A stretch of 64,000 nucleotides of DNA. It comes from Marinobacter arenosus (lineage in GTDB: Bacteria > Pseudomonadota > Gammaproteobacteria > Pseudomonadales > Oleiphilaceae). The notes under the pieces are model-generated. The model was not told the DNA's origin. It was given only the letters and a program-made list of their open reading frames with translations, and did not search any database. Below, piece after piece: positions 1-7,864 of this stretch (the first letter of the stretch is position 1; every line of letters starts with the position of its first letter). The DNA is taken from contig NZ_JAHVAO010000001.1 in assembly GCF_019264345.1 (NCBI RefSeq), positions 558,001-622,000 on the forward strand, given 5' to 3'. The position numbers and the translations under genes are program-made.

Positions 1-387
1 ACAAACGATGCCGCCGAGGGAGTGGCCCACAAGGTCCACTGTGGAATCTCCGGTCTCCGAGAAATGAACCTCAACCAGTTCCGCCAGATCAGCCACGTAA
101 TCCATGAGGAGATACCCCTGACCCTCCGGCCGGTGACCAGACTGACCATGTCCCGCCATATCAATGGCGTGCGCCGTCGCCACGCCAGTCAGCTCCGGCG
201 CAAGCTTGATGAACGTCAGGCTGTTGTCCAGCCAGCCATGGAGCATGAGCACCGCGCGCCCTGCGCCCGCTTCCGTTCGTGCGGGCCAGGTCAACCCTGC
301 AAGGGTCAGGGTCTGGAGACGCCAGCGAGCCTCTCTGAATCCAGCAGCAGATCCGATGGCTTCTGACGACATGGCGATATCATTCAT
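1..387 (-). CDS. Alpha/beta hydrolase, C-terminal part cut by window edge
   Basis: Reading the minus strand from the ATG at 387 gives 129 residues before the window ends. An HGWLDN stretch near residue 51 is the usual oxyanion-hole region, and GHSLGG close to the cut is a nucleophile elbow with the serine in place. The rest of the triad lies outside. This points to a cytoplasmic serine hydrolase of the alpha/beta fold; the substrate cannot be told. It starts 13 bp after the pilZ stop and is probably in the same transcript. The fold is clear, the exact activity is not. Confidence 0.8.
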   Translation of the reverse strand, partial: MNDIAMSSEAIGSAAGFREARWRLQTLTLAGLTWPARTEAGAGRAVLMLHGWLDNSLTFIKLAPELTGVATAHAIDMAGHGQSGHRPEGQGYLLMDYVADLAELVEVHFSETGDSTVDLVGHSLGGIVC

Positions 388-400
388 GGTGAAACCGGCC

Positions 401-760
401 TCACATCGTGTGAGTGGGACGATCGGAACTCAGTGAACCTGCCAGATACGATTCGATTTTGGTGCGGGCGGTTTCATCGTCGCCATTGAATTGCACGCCG
501 ATACCGGCTGCCCGGTTTCCCTGCGCGCCTTTCGGGGTTATCCAGATCACCTTTCCGGCCACGGGAATTTTTTCCGGCTCATCCATAAGGTTCAACAACA
601 GGAAAACCTCATCGCCCAACTGGTACTGCTTCTGGGTCGGGATAAAGAGTCCACCCTGACGGATGTACGGCATGTACGCGGCGTAAAGAACCGCCTTGTC
701 TTTAATGGTCAGGGTAAGAATGCCACTGCGTGCACCAAATCCGGGCCCCATAACTGACAC
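401..760 (-). CDS. pilZ: Type IV pilus assembly protein PilZ (PilZ domain)
   Basis: A 119-residue single PilZ-domain protein, the length of P. aeruginosa PilZ, which is needed for type IV pilus biogenesis. Its place next to holB is the same as in Pseudomonas. The N-terminal RxxxR motif that binds cyclic-di-GMP is absent and the D/NxSxxG motif is reduced to GNRAAGIG. This fits the known PilZ proper, which works by protein contact and does not bind cyclic-di-GMP. About 108 bp separate it from holB; that gap holds a small AGGGA/TCCCT hairpin near 794-809. Confidence 0.85.
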   Translation of the reverse strand: MSVMGPGFGARSGILTLTIKDKAVLYAAYMPYIRQGGLFIPTQKQYQLGDEVFLLLNLMDEPEKIPVAGKVIWITPKGAQGNRAAGIGVQFNGDDETARTKIESYLAGSLSSDRPTHTM

Positions 761-868
761 CTTTTATGTTTTCTCAATATTTCGTTGTTTCAGGGACAAA
801 AATCCCTGTCATTTCGCAATCATAGCAGTTGTACACGGCAAAGGCGCAATGCTTGGGCGTTGCGTTCC

Positions 869-1900
869 TCAGCCAACCCGCCGCTTAACCGGCATCAGCT
901 TTTGCCATGCTATCAGCAACCGACTGGCTTCAAGTTCCGGGTTGGCATTGTAGACACCCGCTTCCCGGGAGTCCTTTACCATATCCAACAATTCATGGGC
1001 CCGCCACGCCGGATTCGTTCGAGCAAGGTAACCGAGCATCTCTTCCGCCTCGCGATCGTGGGCACTGCCTCCGGAACTTAAGCGGGCCAAGTCGGCTGCC
1101 CAACCCTCAAACAGCCAGAGACTTCCCTCCAACCCCAGAGTCTTGAAGGCCTTGGCGGCCTCAGCCACGGGGATCTGCCCCTTCATGAACTGCTTGAAGC
1201 GGGCAAAAGCGTCATCACGCTGCGCAATAAAGTCACCGGTTGCGTACTCCAGTGCCAGCCTCGGAGCGTTACCTGAGAGCATGAGCGCCTTGGCCAGAAC
1301 ATCGGCAGGCGGGCGGTTCGCCTCATCCAGCCTCTGGACGCTTTCTGCCAGCCATGTCGTCGCTGCCTCCGGGTCCGGAGTCGGGATAGTCAGCGTCTGG
1401 CAGCGCGAGCGAATCGTTGGCAGAACCGGCCTGCCACTTTCCTGCAGTAGAAGCAGGGTCAAATCCGGGAGTGGCTCTTCCAATGTTTTCAGCAAGGCAT
1501 TGGCGGCATTGATATTCAATTGGTCGGCGCGATCAATGATTGCGATCTTTCTCCGGGCAACCTGGGGCGACGCCACTGCGAACGTCGACAAGGCCCGGAT
1601 CTGGTCGACTTTGACCATCCGGGATTTTTCAGGGGAATAGAAACGGGCATCCGGGTGGCTGGACGCAGCATAAAGCTCGCACTGTTTGCAGCGACCGCAG
1701 GCCACGGGTTTACCGGACTCCTGGCCTGTCGGATTATCACACAACAAAAGGCCCGCAACCGCCTCGGCCCACGCTCGTTTGCCCACTCCACGCTCGCCGA
1801 TAATGATCAGCGCATGCGGCAGCCTGCCCTCCGACAGTCGGTTCTGGACCGCCGACCAGGCCCGTCTGTGCCAGGGCATACTGTTTGCGATGTCGGTCAC
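869..1900 (-). CDS. holB: DNA polymerase III subunit delta' (HolB)
   Basis: The 343-residue clamp-loader subunit delta', part of the complex that loads the beta clamp with the DnaX product and delta. The P-loop is the degenerate GERGVGKR (residues 35-42), expected because delta' does not hydrolyse ATP. Four cysteines (54, 68, 71, 74) form the zinc module, and an SRC motif follows in TIRSRCQ. The start is GTG at 1900, inside a GTGA overlap with the stop of the upstream transglutaminase gene, so translation is probably coupled. In Pseudomonas tmk normally precedes holB; here a tgpA-type gene does. Confidence 0.93.
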   Translation of the reverse strand: MTDIANSMPWHRRAWSAVQNRLSEGRLPHALIIIGERGVGKRAWAEAVAGLLLCDNPTGQESGKPVACGRCKQCELYAASSHPDARFYSPEKSRMVKVDQIRALSTFAVASPQVARRKIAIIDRADQLNINAANALLKTLEEPLPDLTLLLLQESGRPVLPTIRSRCQTLTIPTPDPEAATTWLAESVQRLDEANRPPADVLAKALMLSGNAPRLALEYATGDFIAQRDDAFARFKQFMKGQIPVAEAAKAFKTLGLEGSLWLFEGWAADLARLSSGGSAHDREAEEMLGYLARTNPAWRAHELLDMVKDSREAGVYNANPELEASRLLIAWQKLMPVKRRVG

Positions 1901-3975
1901 GGGCGTTTTCCTGTTGCTGAGTGGGAACGGCGTATCTGTTTTTTCATGGTGGCCAGCAAACGGCGGAGCCGCTTCAGTTCGCCATTACGGCCGTGCAGTG
2001 AGTTGTCGCTATAGTAATGGCTGTTGACGGTTCGGGCAAAGAGACGGGCGGACTCCGCCACAGCCGGCTCCGCCCTCGCCAGGCGCGCAGCCAGCGCAGC
2101 GGGCGTCTCCCCGGTCCGCACGGGTACCCCGGCCCGAAAACAGAGCCGATGCCACGTATCGACCATTTTCCGGAAGGCGTCACGACGTTCGATCCGGCGA
2201 ACCTGCCAGGCGGACACGAGACCCGCCACCAACAGACCGACGCCGACAATGCCTGCCGTCAGATACCCCAATTCCTTGAGGCCGAAACCACCGGGCAGGC
2301 GCGACATCAGGTCCATCTGGCTTTGCCCCTGATACCCCACAACCCACCGTTGCCACTGATAGTTGATCCGGTCCAACTGGAGACTCGCCCACTGGATCAT
2401 GGGAATATCGCTGTACCGTTGCGGTGACGTCCAGTCATCCTCGAGAAATGACCCTTCCTCCGCCACCGCTTCGCGAAGACCTGACTCGATTCGGTCAGGG
2501 GTAATTGCGGCAGTCGGGTCAACGCGGATCCAGCCCCTGCCCTCTATCCGGGCCTCCACCCAGGCGTGAGCGTCGTACTGCCGAACGATCAGGTAATCTC
2601 CACCGGCACCTTGATCACCGCCCTGATAGCCGACCACAACCCGCGCCGGTATGCCGGCGGCTCTGAGAACAAATACGGTCGCACCGGCATAATGGGCGCA
2701 AAAACCCCGTTTGGCATCGAAAAGCAACGTATCGATGCCATTTTCCGGCATCTGCGGGGGCCTGAGCGTGTAGTAATAGGCTTGTTCCCGGAACCGCGTC
2801 AACAAAGCCCGTACGATCTCGCGGTCGGAGAATCGCCGACGCAGGTCTTCGGCAAGGTCCCGTGCCCTTGGATTCCCGGAGGCCGGCAGTTGAAGGTAGC
2901 GCCTGGTCTCGGCTGGTGACAGTGACGCCAGGCTTTCATTTTGCGGGGTTTCACGCTCCAGGCGATACCTGACGGAGGTGTCCGCAGGCCGTTTGAACCG
3001 GAACAAATCCTCCGATTCCTCGACCACATTGGCGGACACCGCCCGTGAATTTTCCAGGGCAAAGGCCCATCGCTGATCGGTGGGCTCCAGGAGGACATCG
3101 TATTGCCGGGGCCCGAGATTCCCCACGCCACCGTCCAGTGCAACGCGTCCAGGTCGCCGATACCCTTCCGCAGTGCCCTGTCGCCAGGTTTCGCCATCGA
3201 GGTAATCAAGCACCAGGCCGCGCCAATAGCGATCCCTGTAGGCGGGCATTTCGCCACCGAACGTCACCCGGAACGCCCGCTCACTGCTCTGGGCCAGGCT
3301 TGAGATGTCCCCGGGGCGCATGGTGTCACTGATCCCGGTTCTCGCTTCGCCGGAAACCAGGGGCACACTCCAAAGGGGCGCCATTCGCGGAAAAAAGACA
3401 AACAGCAGCAAGACAATGGGCAACGTTTTAACCAGTAGCAGCCCAAGTCTTCGCCAGCCCGCCTTCATTCCATCAGGGAGGTCCGGGGCATTGAGCACTT
3501 GCAGGCCGACGAGTAATGCCGCAATGGCCACCAGGTTGACCAGGGTCCAGTGAATTTCCTGATGAAACAGGAAGTTTACCGCGCTCAGATAGACGAGAAT
3601 AAAAAACAGGACGTAGAAATCACGGGCCGAACGGCTCTCAAGCCACTTAAGACCGACCGCAAGTACGAAAAACGATGCCGCCGTGTCGACTGAAAACCGG
3701 CCGTGAACGGTCGCGACATACACCGAGACCAGAACGAGCATGATTCCGGCCCTCAACCATCGGCCAGGCAATCGCACCCGGCCAAACTGAGCAAGCCAGC
3801 GCCAAACAGCCAGCACCGCGCAAGCGACAATCAACCAGACCGGTAACCGGTCGAGTTGCGGCGTCAGCAACAACGCGAAGCTACCGATGAGCCAAAGCAA
3901 CGCCTTTGAAGGCAGGCCGGTGAAGGAATCTTTTAACGGCACCACCGTGTTAATTCGCCCTTCAAGCACACTCAT
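1897..3975 (-). CDS. tgpA: TgpA-like membrane transglutaminase (DUF3488/transglutaminase/DUF4129)
   Basis: A protein of 692 residues from the ATG at 3975, which overlaps the DUF58 stop (ATGA); a longer frame up to 4071 would run into DUF58 and is not favoured. The N-terminal third holds five to six hydrophobic helices (DUF3488). A periplasmic transglutaminase-like core follows with a full Cys426-His470-Asp486 triad (GFCAHY, DAHAW, VDPT). Then come one more helix and a cytoplasmic tail rich in Arg and Ala. P. aeruginosa TgpA is an essential inner-membrane protein of unknown substrate. A MoxR ATPase usually heads this cluster but is not here. Confidence 0.88.
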   Translation of the reverse strand: MSVLEGRINTVVPLKDSFTGLPSKALLWLIGSFALLLTPQLDRLPVWLIVACAVLAVWRWLAQFGRVRLPGRWLRAGIMLVLVSVYVATVHGRFSVDTAASFFVLAVGLKWLESRSARDFYVLFFILVYLSAVNFLFHQEIHWTLVNLVAIAALLVGLQVLNAPDLPDGMKAGWRRLGLLLVKTLPIVLLLFVFFPRMAPLWSVPLVSGEARTGISDTMRPGDISSLAQSSERAFRVTFGGEMPAYRDRYWRGLVLDYLDGETWRQGTAEGYRRPGRVALDGGVGNLGPRQYDVLLEPTDQRWAFALENSRAVSANVVEESEDLFRFKRPADTSVRYRLERETPQNESLASLSPAETRRYLQLPASGNPRARDLAEDLRRRFSDREIVRALLTRFREQAYYYTLRPPQMPENGIDTLLFDAKRGFCAHYAGATVFVLRAAGIPARVVVGYQGGDQGAGGDYLIVRQYDAHAWVEARIEGRGWIRVDPTAAITPDRIESGLREAVAEEGSFLEDDWTSPQRYSDIPMIQWASLQLDRINYQWQRWVVGYQGQSQMDLMSRLPGGFGLKELGYLTAGIVGVGLLVAGLVSAWQVRRIERRDAFRKMVDTWHRLCFRAGVPVRTGETPAALAARLARAEPAVAESARLFARTVNSHYYSDNSLHGRNGELKRLRRLLATMKKQIRRSHSATGKRP

Positions 3976-5003
3976 GCACGATGCTCCGTCAGGCTGGAGC
4001 CGTCGCCGTTCTCGGCAATTCTGGTGCCGTGACGAGCCACCCCCATCTCGCGCGGACGTTCTTCCCCCCACACAGCCAGCGCCCGGAAGCAGCGATTGAC
4101 GTGAGATGCGCCGCTGTCCGGCTCAATGATCTGGCCGGGCAAACTGAGGCCAAAAGGTGCACCGGATCGATCCCGCTCTTCAACAAGCCAGGCCAGATAA
4201 CTCAGACGCAACTCGTGATCGGTTCCCGGGAAGGCGTTGAAGTCCAGCCAATGAGGACTCCCCTGCTCGCCCGCCCAATCGGCCACCACCATCTGGCCAC
4301 TGCGGGCATAACGTTTCCACATAACCCGTTGGCTCATGTCCCCTTCACGCCAGGGTCTCAGATCCGCGTGATCGTTGCCCTCGGCCAGGCTGGCGTTCTC
4401 GGAGTCCGTTCCGTCATCGACTGAGCTCGGGGAGTCCGGAGCCGGAACGGGCCTGGGAAAAACAATGCCGGGTGATACTGGTCGAATCCAGGACCACGCC
4501 TTGAGCAGACCAAACGGGAATCGGGTCTCGATCCGGATTCGATCTGGCCTCAGGTAGCCCCGATGCGCCGAAGGCACGGGTAACGTCAGGTCTTTGGCCT
4601 GGCCAGCGGCGATGTGAGCAGCACCGAGCCCGGATCCGTCGCACGACAGCCTGATTGCAATCGCATGATCCCGCCCCGCCGTCGCACGCATTCGAAACGG
4701 GACCTCTTCACCAGCGACCCCCTCCCCGGGCTGCACCAACGTTATTTCGAGCCCGGAAAGGTTTCGATGAGTCTGGTGCATCGCGCCAACGAACACCGCC
4801 CCCAGCAGGAAGGTTGTCAGGTAAATCAGGCTGTTCTGGTAATTGATGCCGGTAATCAGCATGACCAGCAACAGGACACCGAATACCACCCCCGCCCCCG
4901 TCGGCAGAATGAAGATATTTTTTTGATTCAGTAACTGGACATCCGTTCGGGGAATTCTTCGATTCACCCACCGCTTCCAGCGCTTATTGAAGACGTTTTT
5001 CAT
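3972..5003 (-). CDS. DUF58 domain protein, partner of TgpA
   Basis: This 343-residue protein has two adjacent membrane helices near residues 30-75 and then a cytoplasmic region with the DUF58 signature (DLRPWREGD, WKRYARSG, VADWAGE). DUF58 proteins commonly travel with a MoxR AAA+ ATPase and a TgpA-type transglutaminase and are related to von Willebrand A folds. The gene heads the minus-strand run and overlaps tgpA by four bases. The first minus-strand promoter should lie in the 5004-5226 gap, where I saw no clear motif. The biochemical role of the family is not established. Confidence 0.85.
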   Translation of the reverse strand: MKNVFNKRWKRWVNRRIPRTDVQLLNQKNIFILPTGAGVVFGVLLLVMLITGINYQNSLIYLTTFLLGAVFVGAMHQTHRNLSGLEITLVQPGEGVAGEEVPFRMRATAGRDHAIAIRLSCDGSGLGAAHIAAGQAKDLTLPVPSAHRGYLRPDRIRIETRFPFGLLKAWSWIRPVSPGIVFPRPVPAPDSPSSVDDGTDSENASLAEGNDHADLRPWREGDMSQRVMWKRYARSGQMVVADWAGEQGSPHWLDFNAFPGTDHELRLSYLAWLVEERDRSGAPFGLSLPGQIIEPDSGASHVNRCFRALAVWGEERPREMGVARHGTRIAENGDGSSLTEHRA

Positions 5004-5226
5004 GATGCCCTTCGGGCCGGTGACAGCATTAAAAGTTCCAGCAATATAACCCGTATGACCAAGGCTTTATAACAATACTGGAAATTCAACGATTCTGATC
5101 ACAAATGCAATCAATGCGGCTTGAATTCCTGTCCTACAAACCGAATACTTGAAATTAGGTGCATTCTGATCGAAACACGGTCAGACATGCCGTTCATCAG
5201 CGTTTATCTCTGCAAAAGGCCTGCTT

Positions 5227-5844
5227 ATGAAACGCCGAAATCTGCTTGCCGCTTCCCTCGCAGGAATGGCTGCATCCTTCCCGGCCCTGTCAGGTGTTCA
5301 GGCACTGACCTCCGATGAGATGGTCGAAACCTATGTGAAGGATTCGGCGGTTATCGTCGTACCCAAGGAACAACAGAAATCGGAAGCAGATCGTCGGCGA
5401 ATCATCCGCTCGCTCACGATTTCGCCCGGTGAGCCGGTGCTCAGCGAGGCCGAGGAAGAAGCTTACCGGGAAGCACTAAGGAGATACATTGAGGAAGGGA
5501 AAACGGATGCACTCGAAAGCGCTGAGGACGAATTCCTGAGGCGTGCCCTGCTCCTGCCCCAGGAGGAACTGGCGCGAGCTCAGCCTCCGGCGGAATTCAC
5601 ACCCACTATCCCGCCACTGGTCTTCGGACAGCAGGCCCAGATTCCGGATGAACCCTTCAGCCAAACCTTTTTGAACGATCAGCTTGGCATTGGATTTGAC
5701 GGCCAGAACCTGAACTTCTCGATTGGTAATCCACCGGGCATTGATCAGATTCAGGTACCACAGGCTATCAATGAGGGGCCAGTCACCCTGACGCCGCGGC
5801 CCGGCGGCGGGTTTGATCTTTCCATCGCGGTGCCGGACCAGTAA
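5227..5844 (+). CDS. Secreted hypothetical protein with possible Tat signal
   Basis: I do not recognise this 205-residue protein. It begins MKRRNLLAASLAG, a signal peptide with paired arginines that could be Tat-type, with cleavage near residue 26. An acidic, probably helical segment (residues 70-115) is followed by a Pro/Gln/Gly-rich, low-complexity tail with motifs such as FSIGNPPG and LTPRPGGG. No catalytic motif is visible. It is transcribed divergently from DUF58 and ends at its own terminator. It lies tail to tail with a DUF6160 protein gene, so the two may belong to one exported surface system, but this is only positional. Confidence 0.7.
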   Translation: MKRRNLLAASLAGMAASFPALSGVQALTSDEMVETYVKDSAVIVVPKEQQKSEADRRRIIRSLTISPGEPVLSEAEEEAYREALRRYIEEGKTDALESAEDEFLRRALLLPQEELARAQPPAEFTPTIPPLVFGQQAQIPDEPFSQTFLNDQLGIGFDGQNLNFSIGNPPGIDQIQVPQAINEGPVTLTPRPGGGFDLSIAVPDQ

Positions 5845-5868
5845 TCGATCCCTTTTATCAATGAAAAC

Positions 5869-5892
5869 GGCAACCTGCGGGTTGCCTTTTTT
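5869..5892 (+). terminator. Rho-independent terminator of the 5227-5844 gene
   Basis: GGCAACC (5869-5875) pairs with GGTTGCC (5880-5886) around a four-base loop, followed by six T. It lies 25 bp after the stop codon. Confidence 0.85.
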
Positions 5893-5913
5893 GTTGCTGA
5901 CTTTTCTCGGGGC

Positions 5914-5940
5914 AAAAAAAACGCCCCGCTGAGCGGGGCG
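5914..5940 (-). terminator. Rho-independent terminator of the DUF6160 gene
   Basis: CGCCCCGC (5922-5929) pairs with GCGGGGCG (5933-5940). Read on the minus strand it is followed by eight T (plus-strand A at 5914-5921). It lies 28 bp after the stop of the gene at 5968. A very strong signal, in keeping with a highly expressed exported protein. Confidence 0.9.
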
Positions 5941-5967
5941 TTTCACCAATTTTGGTATCAGGTCAGA

Positions 5968-6888
5968 TTAGTGACCGTAGATAGCCAGTTTGGTGTCGGT
6001 AACGGCCAGGTTGTCCAGGGCCACGGAACCGATGGAAGTGCCGCCAATTTCAACAGCACCGATAGCAACGTCCATGTAGACGTTGTTTACGTCAACGCGC
6101 AGAACGTCAACCGCGGTAGAGGCACCCAGGCCAGCACCTTTGTATACGTCCAGGTTAACGTTGGCGTACTTGCTCAGCTTACCGTAAGCCAGCTGACCCT
6201 CTGCAGTCGTCAGGTCAAAGCCACCTTCGTTGGCTTCAGTACCGTCTGCAACAGTAAGGCCGTCGCCGTCGTAGTCGAAGTTGTCGCCAGCACCAGTAAC
6301 GGTCAGGTCACGGATACCGATGGCCAGGAAGTCAACGTCGAAATCCATGTCGTCGATGTCAAAGGCAACAGCCACGTTCAGGTGGTCAGTTGCAGTATCA
6401 ACGGTCATGTCCAGAGCAGCGAGGTCACCGTGCATGCTCATGTTGGAGATCAGAGTAGTGCTGTCAGTGCCAGTAGAGCCTGCGAGAAGCTCCATGGAGT
6501 CAACAGTCATACCCCAATCGATGGGTACCGGAATTTCCGGAGTTGCAGGATCAGCGTCGTGATCAACGGTTTCCAGGGAACCAACGTGAATGATGGCATC
6601 GCCGTCGTCAGCAACGTCGATGTCGATCTTCAACTGGTCAAGGAGGTCGGTGCCAGTGCCGCCGGCAACACCAGAACCACCCAGCACGATGCCGTTAACC
6701 GCGAAGGAGCCTTCATCGGTGTACTTGAACTGGCCGATGCTTACTTTGGTTTCCAGCTCGATGGTCACACCGGCCTGACCGGTAACGTTACCCATGGCGC
6801 TGTCGTTCATGGCTTTCAGTTCAGCGTTGGCTGCAAACGGAGCCGCCGCGATAGCTGTTGCAAGAGCAATTTTATTCAGGCCTTTCAT
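5968..6888 (-). CDS. DUF6160 family exported protein
   Basis: A 306-residue protein with a clean Sec signal peptide ending in FAANA (residues 1-22). The mature N-terminus, LKAMNDSAMGNVTGQAGVT, is the typical start of the DUF6160 family. In Acinetobacter such proteins (FilA) are linked to a putative pilus system; I cite this from memory. The rest is rich in Asp, Gly, Thr and Val in short alternating strands, as in a secreted beta-rich surface or fibre protein, and has no Cys after the signal. A strong Shine-Dalgarno (AAGGAG, 7 bp before the ATG) and a strong terminator suggest high expression. The C39 peptidase partner seen in Acinetobacter is not here. Confidence 0.75.
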   Translation of the reverse strand: MKGLNKIALATAIAAAPFAANAELKAMNDSAMGNVTGQAGVTIELETKVSIGQFKYTDEGSFAVNGIVLGGSGVAGGTGTDLLDQLKIDIDVADDGDAIIHVGSLETVDHDADPATPEIPVPIDWGMTVDSMELLAGSTGTDSTTLISNMSMHGDLAALDMTVDTATDHLNVAVAFDIDDMDFDVDFLAIGIRDLTVTGAGDNFDYDGDGLTVADGTEANEGGFDLTTAEGQLAYGKLSKYANVNLDVYKGAGLGASTAVDVLRVDVNNVYMDVAIGAVEIGGTSIGSVALDNLAVTDTKLAIYGH

Positions 6889-6942
6889 TCTTATCTCCTT
6901 ATAAACTCATGTTGTTCTTATCTGAGCTTTTAGTTTTGGGTG

Positions 6943-6967
6943 TGGAATTCGTGACTCCACAATTCCA
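6943..6967. repeat. Inverted repeat in the leader of the DUF6160 gene
   Basis: TGGAATT (6943-6949) and AATTCCA (6961-6967) form perfect 7-bp arms around 11 bp. A second, overlapping pair GTGGA/TCCAC lies inside. It is 55-79 bp upstream of the start codon and could be an operator or a 5' UTR hairpin. Confidence 0.5.
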
Positions 6968-7064
6968 TTTAAGATTGTTTTACAGTCCTAGTCCGTGACT
7001 GCATTCACAGTTCTTAACCCATCAATTACAACCTGAAACAAACCACGACTGTTTCTCAAAGTTT

Positions 7065-7676
7065 CTAACTCGCGCTGGGTGCCTGCCCTTTGTCGTCATA
7101 AAACATCTGGAACGGCTTATCCTTAGTAACCGCCTGAGCATACTTAACTTTTCCACCTTCAACTTCGAACGGCACTATTTTCGTCGCAGAGATTCCCAGC
7201 CGATGCTCATGTTCAAGTACCAGAACCTCCTGCGGGTTATCCTCGCTTACCTTTCCGGCGTACAGGATGACAGCGGCGTTGATTTTCCCGCGACGGGCGA
7301 TGGACTTGAGGGCGGCACGGAACATAACAATTCGGATCTGGGGAGGCGCTCCTTCCGCTTCACCATCTAACGACAACTTCTTTACAGTCTCGCCATCAGA
7401 CATAAGCATCCAGGCTGACGGCATCGCCTGGCCGCTCCCCTGCAACTCCGGGGCATATTGTTCCGTGGCATTCTCAGCCAGGTAAGCCAACTGCTTGTTG
7501 CCAATGACCAGGTACTTGGCCATTTCTTTCTTGGAAATCACCCCATCTGAAAGGACGCTGTTTTCTGGAATTTTGACCTCAACGGTATCCTCCTGAGCCA
7601 GAGAGACGCCGGAACCCAGCGTAATGACACTTGTTAACAAGGCTGCAGTCATGTTTGCCCGAGAGAAAAGCTGCAT
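7065..7676 (-). CDS. Exported hypothetical protein
   Basis: Not recognised. It has 203 residues with a signal peptide (MQLFSRANMTAALL... cut after SLAQ, near residue 28). The mature part is of mixed alpha/beta character without cysteines or an evident active site; it contains KSIARRGKINAAVILYAG and LVLEHEHRLGIS. The gene lies upstream of, and in the same direction as, the DUF6160 gene with 176 bp between, so each probably has its own promoter. With the secreted protein at 5227-5844 it makes a small island of exported proteins of unknown role. Confidence 0.7.
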   Translation of the reverse strand: MQLFSRANMTAALLTSVITLGSGVSLAQEDTVEVKIPENSVLSDGVISKKEMAKYLVIGNKQLAYLAENATEQYAPELQGSGQAMPSAWMLMSDGETVKKLSLDGEAEGAPPQIRIVMFRAALKSIARRGKINAAVILYAGKVSEDNPQEVLVLEHEHRLGISATKIVPFEVEGGKVKYAQAVTKDKPFQMFYDDKGQAPSAS

Positions 7677-7701
7677 GGTTTTATTCCTGTTGTTGGTTCA
7701 T

Positions 7702-7729
7702 GAAACAGACGCGAAGTTCGGCCTGTTTC
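7702..7729. repeat. Inverted repeat upstream of the 7065-7676 gene
   Basis: GAAACAG (7702-7708) and CTGTTTC (7723-7729) are perfect 7-bp arms with a 14-bp spacer. It is 26-53 bp before the minus-strand start codon. Operator or leader hairpin. Confidence 0.45.
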
Positions 7730-7864
7730 GTTAGAATAGGCCGAGCCGCTGTAGCCACTTGAGTTGATTGTTTTTGAGTACATCATTAAATCAGCGCGAC
7801 TCAGCAGACGACAACGCTCGTTTTGTGGCCTGATTATCATTCTTCCGAATTTTCCGAGGGCAAA

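Noticed and set aside
3976..4071. Longer N-terminus for the TgpA-like protein
   Set aside because: It would overlap DUF58 by about 100 bp and is a basic low-complexity stretch; the ATGA overlap at 3972-3975 gives a normal start.
5971..6933. Plus-strand open frame of 320 codons opposite the DUF6160 gene
   Set aside because: It mirrors the repetitive codon use of the real gene, has no ribosome site and no protein features; the minus strand has a signal peptide, Shine-Dalgarno and terminator.
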